Source of the DNA: Bacillota bacterium
GTDB lineage: Bacteria > Bacillota > Clostridia > Acetivibrionales > Acetivibrionaceae
DNA length: 13,785 bases
Direction of reading: 5' to 3'
NCBI GenBank assembly: GCA_023398495.1
Contig: JAEWSG010000079.1
Span: 1 to 13,785, forward strand
Shown: in pieces, positions 1 through 6,530 of the stretch
Position numbering within the stretch: position 1 is the first letter of the stretch
Layout of the letters: the number at the start of each line of letters is the position of its first letter
Made by a program: the position numbers and the translations under genes
The notes under the pieces: generated by a model
Seen by the model: the letters and a program-made list of their open reading frames with translations, nothing else
The model's database searches: none
What the model was told of the DNA's origin: nothing

Positions 1-88
1 TCCCGCCTTCGGCACCATTGACAGCTTAGTTTGACATCAGAATTTTGCATCAGGTCTGACATCTTTGTGTTGGCAGCGGGAAAGACAT
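1..88. repeat. 88-bp direct terminal repeat, left copy
   Basis: These 88 bases are identical to the last 88 bases of the window (13698-13785). The first 17 bases are the end of a tRNA (T-arm 3' strand, acceptor strand and CCA) and the remaining 71 lie beyond the tRNA. A perfect repeat that ends exactly at both window edges is the signature of a circular sequence cut with an overlap. A tandem array or an att duplication are alternatives. An att duplication alone would not normally extend 71 bases past the tRNA. Confidence 0.95.
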
Positions 89-89
89 C
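33..89 (+). repeat. Three phased GACATC repeats
   Basis: GACATC occurs at 33-38, 58-63 and 84-89, with start-to-start spacing of 25 and 26 bp, mostly inside the context TTGACATCAG, CTGACATCTT and AAGACATCAA. A related GCATCAG lies at 48-54. Short phased direct repeats between an att core and an integrase gene are known as arm-type binding sites of tyrosine integrases. That role is inferred here from position only. Confidence 0.4.
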
Positions 90-112
90 AAGGGGTAAAG
101 TTTCAGGAGAGA

Positions 113-138
113 CCGTCGGAGTAATCCGACGGTTTTTT
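113..138 (+). terminator. Rho-independent terminator downstream of tRNA
   Basis: A perfect 8-bp GC-rich stem (CCGTCGGA at 113-120, TCCGACGG at 125-132) with a GTAA loop is followed by six T. It would stop rightward transcription coming from the tRNA-like site. The integrase fragment beyond it reads leftward towards it. Confidence 0.85.
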
Positions 139-160
139 CCTATATACTCCTCTTATTCTT

Positions 161-454
161 TTATCGAGGATACACGCCTATAATTGCATTTGCCGAAGCA
201 ACCTTCGATTTTAAGTCCAGATGCGTATAGATGTTTGATGTCGTCGAAATGCCACTATGCCCCAGCCACTCCTGAATTTCTTTTAAGCTGACACCATTGG
301 CATACAGAAGGCTCGCGCAGCTGTGCCTTAAATCGTGGAACCGGATCTTTCTCATACCATGATTCTTAAGTGTGATTTCAAAGTTCTGCGTGATATACCC
401 CGGTTTAATCCTCTCACCCAGTTCATCCACATAGATATATTCCAAATAATCTTT
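161..454 (-). pseudogene. Tyrosine integrase, C-terminal fragment
   Basis: This is the last part of a phage/ICE-type tyrosine site-specific recombinase, which would integrate and excise the element at the neighbouring tRNA. The catalytic end is clear: HDLRH (His and second catalytic Arg), a WLGHS box, and IYTHLD with the nucleophilic Tyr, in the usual spacing, ending in TAA about 25 bp from the terminator. About 94-98 codons remain of a usual 350-400. The arm-binding and core-binding domains and the first catalytic Arg and Lys are missing. No ATG or ribosome site is present; the frame starts at a TTG and is open upstream only to a TGA at 488-490. Similarity to integrases ends at about KDYLEYI, where another gene's remnant begins. 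It cannot be an active recombinase alone. It lies next to the tRNA end, as integrase genes of tRNA-targeting elements normally do. Confidence 0.85.
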
Positions 455-510
455 GCAATGTTGGCGCTGGGGTAGAGCTGCAGAAACTCAGCCGCCCATT
501 GCTCTGTGAG
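455..510 (-). pseudogene. Remnant of ICE SNF2-like helicase gene
   Basis: Read leftward from 510, about 19 codons give LTEQWAAEFLQLYPSANI. I recognise this as close to a conserved stretch of the giant SNF2-type helicase/methyltransferase proteins of clostridial ICEs, where it usually continues with LVATKKDFE. Here it stops and runs into the integrase sequence in another frame, so two unrelated gene fragments are joined. The identification is from memory of the family and rests on very few residues. Bases 511-650 beyond it are AT-rich and show no further coding match. Confidence 0.45.
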
Positions 511-650
511 AGTTATTTAGAGAATTATTAAAGTAGCTTAAGAAAAGAAAGCGACTTTTCTTATACAAATGCTCATAATGAGGAATTTTTTAAAGAATTT
601 TAATCAAGTGATATATGTATAACGTAATTATTAAAAATTATACTTGGCAA

Positions 651-1100
651 TTACTCTATTCTTTCATCAATCAAGTCTTTTAGTTTAAAAGCGTCTTGGA
701 TAGAAAAACCTAATAGTTCAGCCTTTTTTTGAAATTTTAACATGTTTGCATATGTACTAGCAATAAAACCGCGGCTCATAAGCCGTGCAGCTGCGAAATC
801 TGTTACGCTATAATTAATTATTGATTTGAAAACATCTTGTAAATTGATTTGTACATCTGCAAAAACAGGAAAATAGTATTTCACGAAATTCAGAATTGTA
901 GAACACCTATCTATAACATTCTTAACTGTTTCTGTATAAAAATCACTATTTAAAGGTGTAACGTCTTGAGAAATATATTCATTAATAATAATTTTATTTG
1001 ATAAATCAGTATTTGATACATATTCAAATTCTTTGATCCATACATCTTTTATTCCAGTTATTATTCTCATAAAGAATTGATTGTTTACATACTTTTGCAT
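651..1100 (-). pseudogene. 3' part of broken HEFFH-protein gene
   Basis: An open frame of 149 codons with no family I recognise, mixed helical in character (N-terminal MQKYVNNQFFMRII, C-terminal KLKDLIDERIE). Its ATG overlaps the end of the previous frame by 16 bases and has no ribosome site in front of it. The reading VTMFACKSM in one frame flows into QKYVNNQFF in the other, so I read it as the continuation of the gene upstream after a one-base frame change rather than as an independent gene. It may still be a separate, translationally coupled cistron. Codon use matches the segments before it. Confidence 0.5.
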
Positions 1101-1306
1101 GCAAACATTGTTACTTCAGCTATTTTTTCAGAGCTGTAGTACTTTGGTAGCATACTTATTATTTCACCTGTTCTACCCCAAGCTCCATGTTCACTTTGTA
1201 TAGGTAAATATTCAAAGATGCATCCAAATATAGAAAGCAAATCGCCTATAAAATCTTCGTTTACCATGTCGTAGTTTATATCTAACTTTGCTTTTTCATC
1301 TAATAT
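1085..1306 (-). pseudogene. Middle part of broken HEFFH-protein gene
   Basis: This stretch is in the same frame as the segment ending at 1307 and is separated from it only by a TGA (1307-1309). Translation resumes directly after the stop with ILDEKAKLDINYD and continues to MFACKSM. The segment VNEDFIGDLLSIF has the look of the E..D helix that often supplies the third zinc ligand after HExxH in metallopeptidases. That assignment is inference. The ATG at 1267 lacks a convincing ribosome site, which again argues for one interrupted gene. Confidence 0.5.
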
Positions 1307-1897
1307 TCATATAAATGTTATGATTGATTCTCTACTCTCCATATATCTTTTTTTATGTCTAAAGACATTATGAAAAAACTCATGTTGGAATGAGATTATC
1401 TTTGCTGCATAATGCCTCCTCAGCAACCATTTCGACTTTTTCTCATGTTCTTTTAAAAGTGGCCTAATATTTGCTTTACTAAGGAAATGACAAGATTGAT
1501 ACATCAAAGTGTATGATAACCATGGCTTGAATTCAAAGAGATCTGAAAGAGCTCTCATATAGTTCATAAAAGAATAAGTATCTAAAATATTAAAATATTC
1601 ATCGTCATGGTAAGTATCCTCAATATATTTACTCAATAAATGTTTTTGATAGTAAACCCAATATGTTTCATCCCAAATTAGATTCTCAGATCCCTCTAAT
1701 AAAATATATTGTGATAATATACTAGTAGAATTAATAACATGCACAAAGGTGTTATATTGTATAAAACTCTTTTTAAAAGTGTTAATTAAAGAGCCAAATC
1801 TTATCAGTATTCCTATATCTAGAAAATCATCCTTCCGGGTAATTGTTCGCTTATTTAACTTAAGATATTCATTTATCGTCATCTTCTTGTTTCTCAT
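1307..1897 (-). pseudogene. Putative zinc metallopeptidase, N-terminal part
   Basis: An AT-rich open frame of 196 codons. Near its end (residues 168-181) it carries a classic HExxH zinc-binding motif as QHEFFHNVF, in a helix AAKIISFQHEFFH, which suggests a soluble metallopeptidase of the kind seen in ImmA/IrrE-like or phage-exclusion proteases. The overall sequence before it (Trp/Tyr-rich, residues 75-135) fits no family I can name. A TGA follows 20 residues after the motif, cutting off any third zinc ligand, and the two leftward open frames that follow look like its continuation; together they would make about 415 residues. The start ATG overlaps a TGA in another frame (ATGA at 1894-1897) that would end the preceding small gene, pointing to an operon with translational coupling. 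Function is not established. Activity would require readthrough. Confidence 0.55.
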
Positions 1898-1936
1898 TCT
1901 TTAATTCTTTTATAAGCCTGTAGAGCTGATTTTAAA

Positions 1937-2167
1937 TCATTGGCTGTTATTTCTGTGCCATTTTTTAATGGTAACCTTATTGTTAAAATAGCTAAGTATA
2001 CCTGTGTTATACTTGGTATTATTTGTTGCAAGTGGCACTATTAGTTGTAAAAAATTGTTGCCATCAATTCCTTTCACTTCAACAATTGTAGCATTATAAT
2101 CTGCAAAACTGCGCTTTGTCATTTTCACCAATTCTCGATTCTCTAGCGGAATTTCAAAAATATACAT
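1937..2167 (-). CDS. Small hypothetical protein, probably frameshifted
   Basis: First gene of the leftward operon, 76 codons as read, with a strong start: AAGGAG at 2175-2180, 7 bases before the ATG. It begins MYIFEIPLENRELV; no family recognised and no membrane segment. The last residues (KKWHRNNSQ) are doubtful. In another frame the DNA from about 2020 to 1894 reads on as LPLKNGTEITANDLKSAL and ends in a TGA that overlaps the ATG of the next gene as ATGA, a typical operon junction. I therefore think the original gene ran to 1894 and has suffered one indel between roughly 1970 and 2030. The neighbour downstream is the HEFFH protein gene, so it may be that protein's partner, for example a regulator or antidote. 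That is a guess from context. Confidence 0.55.
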   Translation of the reverse strand: MYIFEIPLENRELVKMTKRSFADYNATIVEVKGIDGNNFLQLIVPLATNNTKYNTGILSYFNNKVTIKKWHRNNSQ

Positions 2168-2174
2168 CCTTCTT

Positions 2175-2180
2175 CTCCTT
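2175..2180 (-). promoter_or_regulatory. Ribosome binding site of the 76-codon gene
   Basis: AAGGAG on the minus strand, 7 bases before the ATG at 2165-2167. The strongest site in this operon; it fixes the start of the first gene. A leftward promoter must lie in 2181-2260, where TATATT-like sequence occurs, but I see no convincing -35 box. Confidence 0.6.
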
Positions 2181-2297
2181 ATAATATTTTAAAGTTATGC
2201 ATAATATATAGCCTTCACTCGAAATAGTATCATCCCTCCCAGAATAAAACAATATCTCAGATGCAATGAATAATTTATATCATAATTTATCATTTTT

Positions 2298-2306
2298 TGT
2301 TATAAT
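2298..2306 (+). promoter_or_regulatory. Extended -10 promoter of the rightward pair
   Basis: TGTTATAAT is a perfect extended -10 element (TGn followed by TATAAT), 34 bases before the start codon at 2341. The -35 region (about 2277-2283) is poor, as is common with extended -10 promoters. The 173-bp gap between the divergent start codons (2168-2340) is very AT-rich and would hold the control of both operons. Confidence 0.55.
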
Positions 2307-2340
2307 ATCAATTGATTATTAAAGAAAAGAGTATCATTTT

Positions 2341-2991
2341 ATGGATTTTTTTCTTGGAATCATAGCAAGTCTGGTAACTCAGTTAATTATATTTATTTTT
2401 ATTAGAATCTTTAAGCTCGAAAAGATTAAACTTTCTATTGCCAAGAAACTTTTAAAAGAAGATTATTTTCCGTTTGATAATCAAAAAAAAGCAGTTACTG
2501 ATATTTATGAGAAGTTAAAAGAATCATGTGAAATAAGAATATTATCTATTAGAGGAATTAGTTATATTGGCGATGAAGGAGATTTTAGTTTTATTTGGGA
2601 GGATAAAAGCAAAAGAATAGAGATTATTTTATCCGATATATTTAATAGTTCAATTAAGCGGAGAAGTGGTGCTGTCCACATAAATAATAAAGATTATAAA
2701 AAAGAAATTGAACTAGTTAATGAATATATACTACAAATGTTTTATCTATGTCCCAATTTAACTTATTATAGACACAACCAAGACTTGGCTTTTAGATTGA
2801 TAATCCTTGATAAATATATGTACCTTTCCTTTTTTAATATAAGTATAAAAGCATCAGAATCCAAGATGTATCGATTCGAAAGGGATTCGCAAATTTATAA
2901 AGCGTTTCTAAAGTATTATAAAGATATAAGGCGAGTTTCAAAAAAAGTAAAAATCAACGACATGGCTTCAGGAGAGAACTTAAATGGTTGA
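2341..2991 (+). CDS. Membrane-anchored protein, possible PLD-like fold
   Basis: 216 residues. Residues 3-24 form a hydrophobic N-terminal helix (signal anchor, ending in RIFKLEKIK), leaving about 190 residues, probably in the cytoplasm. The soluble part alternates strands and helices: EIRILSIRG (64-71), RIEIILSD (92-99), then LTYYRHNQDLAFRLIILD (140-157) and YMYLSFF, followed by MYRFERDSQIYKAF. This order resembles phospholipase-D-like domains lacking HKD catalytic motifs that sit in bacterial sensor proteins; I see no HxKxxxxD. The resemblance is by eye and uncertain. The start is preceded by a weak purine-rich site (about 2321-2331). The gene overlaps the next by 8 bases, so the two products should be made together and may form a membrane-tethered complex with the PEP-enzyme-like protein. 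The gene is intact and AT-rich like its neighbours. Confidence 0.75.
   Translation: MDFFLGIIASLVTQLIIFIFIRIFKLEKIKLSIAKKLLKEDYFPFDNQKKAVTDIYEKLKESCEIRILSIRGISYIGDEGDFSFIWEDKSKRIEIILSDIFNSSIKRRSGAVHINNKDYKKEIELVNEYILQMFYLCPNLTYYRHNQDLAFRLIILDKYMYLSFFNISIKASESKMYRFERDSQIYKAFLKYYKDIRRVSKKVKINDMASGENLNG
2970..2976 (+). promoter_or_regulatory. Ribosome binding site inside the upstream gene
   Basis: AGGAGAG lies 7 bases before the ATG at 2984 and within the last codons of the preceding gene. It supports the overlapping start (ATGGTTGA, overlap 2984-2991) and independent, efficient translation of the second cistron. Confidence 0.7.
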
Positions 2992-4096
2992 CAGATTTAT
3001 TATTGGCTATGCAATTACACATAAACATACTAAGAATAGTATACTAATATTAAATGATTACTGGTATCAGAATTATCAGTACATAAATAAAATAGAACCT
3101 ATTGCAGTAATATCTAGTTATAAATATGTTTTTAGTCATATCCCATCTTATTTGCAGAAATATGATATTCCAATCTTTTTTTCTAATCAACAGGAACTAG
3201 ATAGAATTGTAGAAGGGCAGTCTATTCATATAGATATATTGAAAAATGCAATTCAAATTGGACAAGGTCTTCAACAGGAACTAATAGTTGATTCTAATGT
3301 AATAATGAAAAATAACAAAAGAATATATGTAAAATCGTCATTGAAAGGGGAGAATATTAAAAATTGTTTTCAGTATGGTTCAGATGGAATCGGCTTGATT
3401 TCCACTGAGTTCTTGTTTTTAAATTACCCAAAAATAAGTAGAGACTTGCAATACAAAGTTCTTGATAATATTTTTAGGAACAATCCTAAAACTGAATATA
3501 CTATACGTCTTTTTGATATTGACGATGATAAAGTACCAATGTGGTTTAATTTAGATACTGATAAAAAAACTAGAGGCGTAAGTTTATTATTAACACCAAA
3601 ATATAAGCAAATATTACTTATGCAACTTGAAGCAATAATGGATTTAAATGATAAATACAATGTTTCAATTTTAATTCCATTTATAAACAACTTGGACGAA
3701 ATACTACTAATTAGAGAAATGATAAATGAATTTAGTAGGCAAAAAAATATTAAAGTCGGCGTCATGCTTGAATCAACATCATCGATAAATATGGCAGATA
3801 AGATGGTGAAATATGTGGATTTCTTCTCTATTGGTACTAACGATTTAGTTCAATCCTTCTTCAAAATTGATAGACGAAATGTATTGGATATAGACAGTCT
3901 GAATTTGCACACTTCTGGATTCATCGATTTTTTACATCATACAAAAAAGTTAACACATCAAGTAGAAACAAGATTATGCGGACAATTGCCGATTATGCCA
4001 GATATGGTTGAAATCTTACTATCAATGGGGTATTGCGACTTTACAATAAGTCCTTTTTGGATTCAGTACCTAAAAAACAAAATAAAGGCAATGTAA
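2984..4096 (+). CDS. Enzyme I-like PEP-utilizing protein, short form
   Basis: 370 residues related to PTS Enzyme I, PEP synthase and PPDK, which move phosphate between PEP and a histidine. Residues about 5-115 match the swivelling phosphohistidine domain. FSH at 50-52 sits where Enzyme I has GGRTSH, making His52 the candidate phospho-His. Residues about 125-368 match the PEP-binding TIM barrel: GIGLISTEFLFL (135-146), IRLFDIDDDK (Arg175), TRG (Arg197), VMLES (Glu263), FSIGTNDL (Asn286, Asp287) and LCGQL (Cys332). In E. coli Enzyme I numbering these correspond to R332, R358, E431, N454/D455 and C502, so metal and PEP binding look preserved. However, the Arg of the LLRTEF motif (R296) is Ser140 here, and the glycines before the His are gone. 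The HPr-binding domain (Enzyme I is about 570 residues) and any ATP-grasp domain are missing, so it is not a housekeeping PTS protein. It overlaps the membrane protein gene upstream, its likely partner or target. Its substrate is unknown. Confidence 0.85.
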   Translation: MVDRFIIGYAITHKHTKNSILILNDYWYQNYQYINKIEPIAVISSYKYVFSHIPSYLQKYDIPIFFSNQQELDRIVEGQSIHIDILKNAIQIGQGLQQELIVDSNVIMKNNKRIYVKSSLKGENIKNCFQYGSDGIGLISTEFLFLNYPKISRDLQYKVLDNIFRNNPKTEYTIRLFDIDDDKVPMWFNLDTDKKTRGVSLLLTPKYKQILLMQLEAIMDLNDKYNVSILIPFINNLDEILLIREMINEFSRQKNIKVGVMLESTSSINMADKMVKYVDFFSIGTNDLVQSFFKIDRRNVLDIDSLNLHTSGFIDFLHHTKKLTHQVETRLCGQLPIMPDMVEILLSMGYCDFTISPFWIQYLKNKIKAM

Positions 4097-4118
4097 TTAT
4101 TCACTTTTAATACAGCCT

Positions 4119-4580
4119 TCAACGAAGTTGAAGCGTCCTAATATATGGGAATCTAAAATGTATATTCATATGTTGCTGACCTTTGCCGTTGCTCTTATTA
4201 ACCTCATAAACAACAATTTTTTCTATTAATTCATTCAGAATTGCAGCGTTTAATTCGGCTATATCAGCATACCTGCCGAGAATAGAAATAGCATGTTTTG
4301 CTGCGGTAACGTTTTTCTCTGTTTCTTGTGTGTCCATAGAATGTGCGGCAATAATATTCTCCTGTGCTTTTTGTTCAGTTTGTGTTTGTTCGAGAATACG
4401 CTTAAAATTGTCCTCGCTTAATGCCCCAGATATCCAGTCCTGATAGAGCTTCCCGATCATCTTGTCGAGTTCTTTTTTTCGGTTGACTACGCTTACATAT
4501 CGCTTATTCTGTGCATCGCTCTCCTTCTGAGATAAACTATGCGTTTGGCAAAGCAACTTCTTTACGCGGCATCTTTATCT
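4119..4580 (-). pseudogene. Large serine recombinase, C-terminal part
   Basis: C-terminal coiled coil and tail of the recombinase that starts further right. Residues such as VVNRKKELDKMIGKLYQDW and the end LIEKIVVYEVNKSNG followed by HMNIHFRF match the long helix and DUF4368-type tail of clostridial TnpX-like recombinases. It is in the same frame as the first part but cut off by TGA (4581-4583) and TAA just after it. Reading the intervening bases in the next frame restores LSEIRVLAKLAFEDKDAA, so the break is two opposite one-base indels about 50 bp apart. The open frame itself begins only at a TTG (4554-4556) without a ribosome site and should not be expressed on its own. Confidence 0.85.
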
Positions 4581-5532
4581 TCAAAAGCTAATTTCGCAAG
4601 GACTCTTATCTCGGACAGTACTGGTATCATAAATTAACTTCTCATTCGTCCTGTGCTGGGTGCAATGCCCTTTACCATGCCGATTGTACGTCAAACATGA
4701 ATAGTGCTTTTCACGCGCACTGTTATAACGGGCAGTCATCGTTTTGCCACAGGTTCCACATTTCAGCAAACCGGCAAATATGGAGTATTCGCCATTGTGA
4801 CTAGGACGTTTGCGATCATTGATTTTGAGTTGGACGATATCCCATGTTTCGCGGTCGATAATAGGCTCGTGTGTGTTCTCAACAACGATCCATTCTTCTG
4901 GCGAGCGATAGCCCATCCATCCAAGCTTAAAAGCACAGATATTCTTCTGAGAGGCGATGCAGCCGATATAAGACGGTTGCATGAGTATTTTCTTTACCGT
5001 GGTAAGATTCCATGTACAGCAACCTTCCTCGATCTCTCCTGAATCAAAACGAGTATGATAACTACGTATACCGCGCTGCCTATTCCACCAAGAGGGGTTT
5101 GGTATCTTTGCACGTTCAAGCTCTGTCTTGATACGTTGGGCCCCCCAACCATCACGCGCATGAGTAAATATCTTGCGAATAATCCACCCTGTCTCTTCAT
5201 CGACGAGCAAATGATTATGGTTTTGGGGGTCTTTCTTATATCCAAGGGGAGCCATACAACCTGTGAATTCACCTTTTCGCGCTTTATTAAGATAAGTGGA
5301 ACGTATCTTTCTTGAAATATCCCTGCTGTAAAACTCATTCAATATGTTCTTAAACGGTACGATATCATTCGCCCCTGAGCTTGTAACAACGCCGTCATTC
5401 ACAGCAATATAGCGAACATGACGACTTGGAAAAAAGTCTTCGGTGTAATACCCCGCTTTAAGATAATCCCGGCCCAAGCGGGAAAGGTCTTTGGTCATTA
5501 CGATGTCTATTCTTCCTGCTTCAATATCAGCT
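4581..5532 (-). pseudogene. Large serine recombinase, decapitated
   Basis: Most of a large serine recombinase (TnpX/Tn4451 type), which would excise and insert a mobile element through a Ser-linked intermediate. Visible are the end of the resolvase domain (EAGRIDIVMTKDLSRLGRD), the recombinase domain with KGEFTGCMAPLGYKK and the ETGWIIRKIF helix, and a zinc ribbon whose cysteines are CGTCGKT, then HYSC and GHCTQH (residues about 247-279 from the first Met). The first 60 or so residues, including the catalytic Ser, are absent: upstream of ADIEAGR the DNA becomes cpaF sequence. It lacks its own start. After LIYDT an extra base puts the frame out, giving a false tail ending at 4581. It is therefore dead twice over, by 5' deletion and by frameshift. 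Confidence 0.9.
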
Positions 5533-5895
5533 GCGCCAGCCGGAGCGCGTCACGATCTCGATGTCCCGCCACGAGTTACCGTTAATCTCCTCAATCTCCG
5601 GGTCGGTGATGTACCTGTCCAGAAACCCGAAGCCCGCCATGTCACCGTACAGCCTGTCGGCCAGCTGCGACATGGACAGACCGGCGATATGCAGCCGCTG
5701 TTCCGCAAGGTATTCGCCGATGATTCGCCGCACGGTGTCCGCCGCGGCCTTTTCCGTGATGCTGTGCGCAAGCGTTTCCGCGTGCTCTCTGGAAATAGCG
5801 GCACGCACTTGCTCCAGCAGCGTTTCATATGCGTCCGCAGCCTGCGGCACACTTTGTTGCCGCGCGTAGGCCAGTTCCCTGAATGTTCGGCTCAT
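5527..5895 (-). pseudogene. CpaF/VirB11-type ATPase, N-terminal fragment
   Basis: The first 122 codons of a CpaF-family secretion ATPase, the hexameric motor of Tad-type pili and related secretion systems. The start is clear: ATG overlaps the TGA of the gene before it (ATGA at 5892-5895) with AAAGGAG just upstream. The helical N-terminal domain (MSRTFRELAYARQ; about residues 1-95) leads into the signature DPEIEEINGNSWRDIEIV at 99-116. The sequence then switches to serine-recombinase DNA and a TGA ends the frame. The Walker A, Asp box, Walker B and His box, all later in a normal protein of about 400-450 residues, are lost. GC-rich, unlike the recombinase downstream. Confidence 0.85.
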
Positions 5896-6530
5896 TTTCC
5901 ATCCGCTCCTTTCAGCAGCGCGTGGAGCTTTTTTACTTCGCGCAGATACTGCATGGCCACGAACGTTGTCCCGTCGCTGGTTCCCTCCCGCCGAAATTCG
6001 TGGACATATGGCAGCGTGATGGCAAAGTGCGTATCCGCCGCTTTCTCTGCGGCGGCGAGGTCGCAATACCTGTTTGCCATCGCCGCAACCGGCAGCACGC
6101 GTTCCTGTGCGCTCATGGCGGCAAACAGCGGCTTGACGCTGCCATGCCAGCAGATACCCTGCACGTCCGGTGTGAACAGGGCGATAACATTATCCGCGTG
6201 GATGAGCGCACCGGGCAGGAATGCATCGATGCGCTGGCCGGACAGGTCAAGGATGACCGTATCCGCAAGCTCCGCACACCGTTCCACAAAATTCTGCGCA
6301 GCATTATCCGCCTCCAGCCCCAGCTCATATGTCAGATACCCGTCCGCATCGGTCAGCCCGGCATAGAACAGGGTTTTGTGCTTCGGGTGCTGATGCAGGT
6401 ATGGCGCTGCGTCCGCCGCGCCCATCCCGATGGCCTTGCCGAGCTAAGCGTCGGCGTCCAGTCTTTCGCCATTAAGCCTTGCGGGCAGCGTGGGCTGCGT
6501 CAGGTCGGTGTCGATGACCACCGTCACCAA
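5892..6530 (-). pseudogene. CpaE/TadZ-like ATPase, interrupted
   Basis: GC-rich gene for a MinD/ParA-superfamily ATPase of the CpaE type, which positions or assists Tad-like secretion machinery; its place directly before cpaF and the ATGA overlap fit this. From the right, VTVVIDTDLTQPTLPARL contains the conserved Asp pair after strand 2. A TAG (6444-6446) then interrupts it after ERLDADA, followed in the same frame by LGKAIGMGAADAAPYLHQ. Later TVILDLSGQ corresponds to the Walker B region (DLSG for the usual DxxG). The 177 codons after the stop are undamaged, so the nonsense change may be recent. The 5' end with its Walker A is missing and has been replaced by a piece of a different parA gene. 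Confidence 0.75.

Noticed and set aside
1307..1309. TGA recoding (Trp or selenocysteine) inside the HEFFH gene
   Set aside because: No SECIS-like hairpin directly after it, a second lesion occurs in the same gene, and other genes here use TGA as a normal stop.
3424..3765. 113-codon minus-strand frame
   Set aside because: It is antisense to the Enzyme I-like gene, whose catalytic motifs fix the coding strand.
4117..4133. Hairpin CTTCAAC-GAA-GTTGAAG after the PEP-enzyme gene
   Set aside because: No T-tract follows on either strand and it overlaps the recombinase tail, so I do not call it a terminator.
4704..5338. Frames of 86-114 codons in other frames of the serine recombinase
   Set aside because: The recombinase reading has continuous domain motifs and a zinc ribbon; the others have none.
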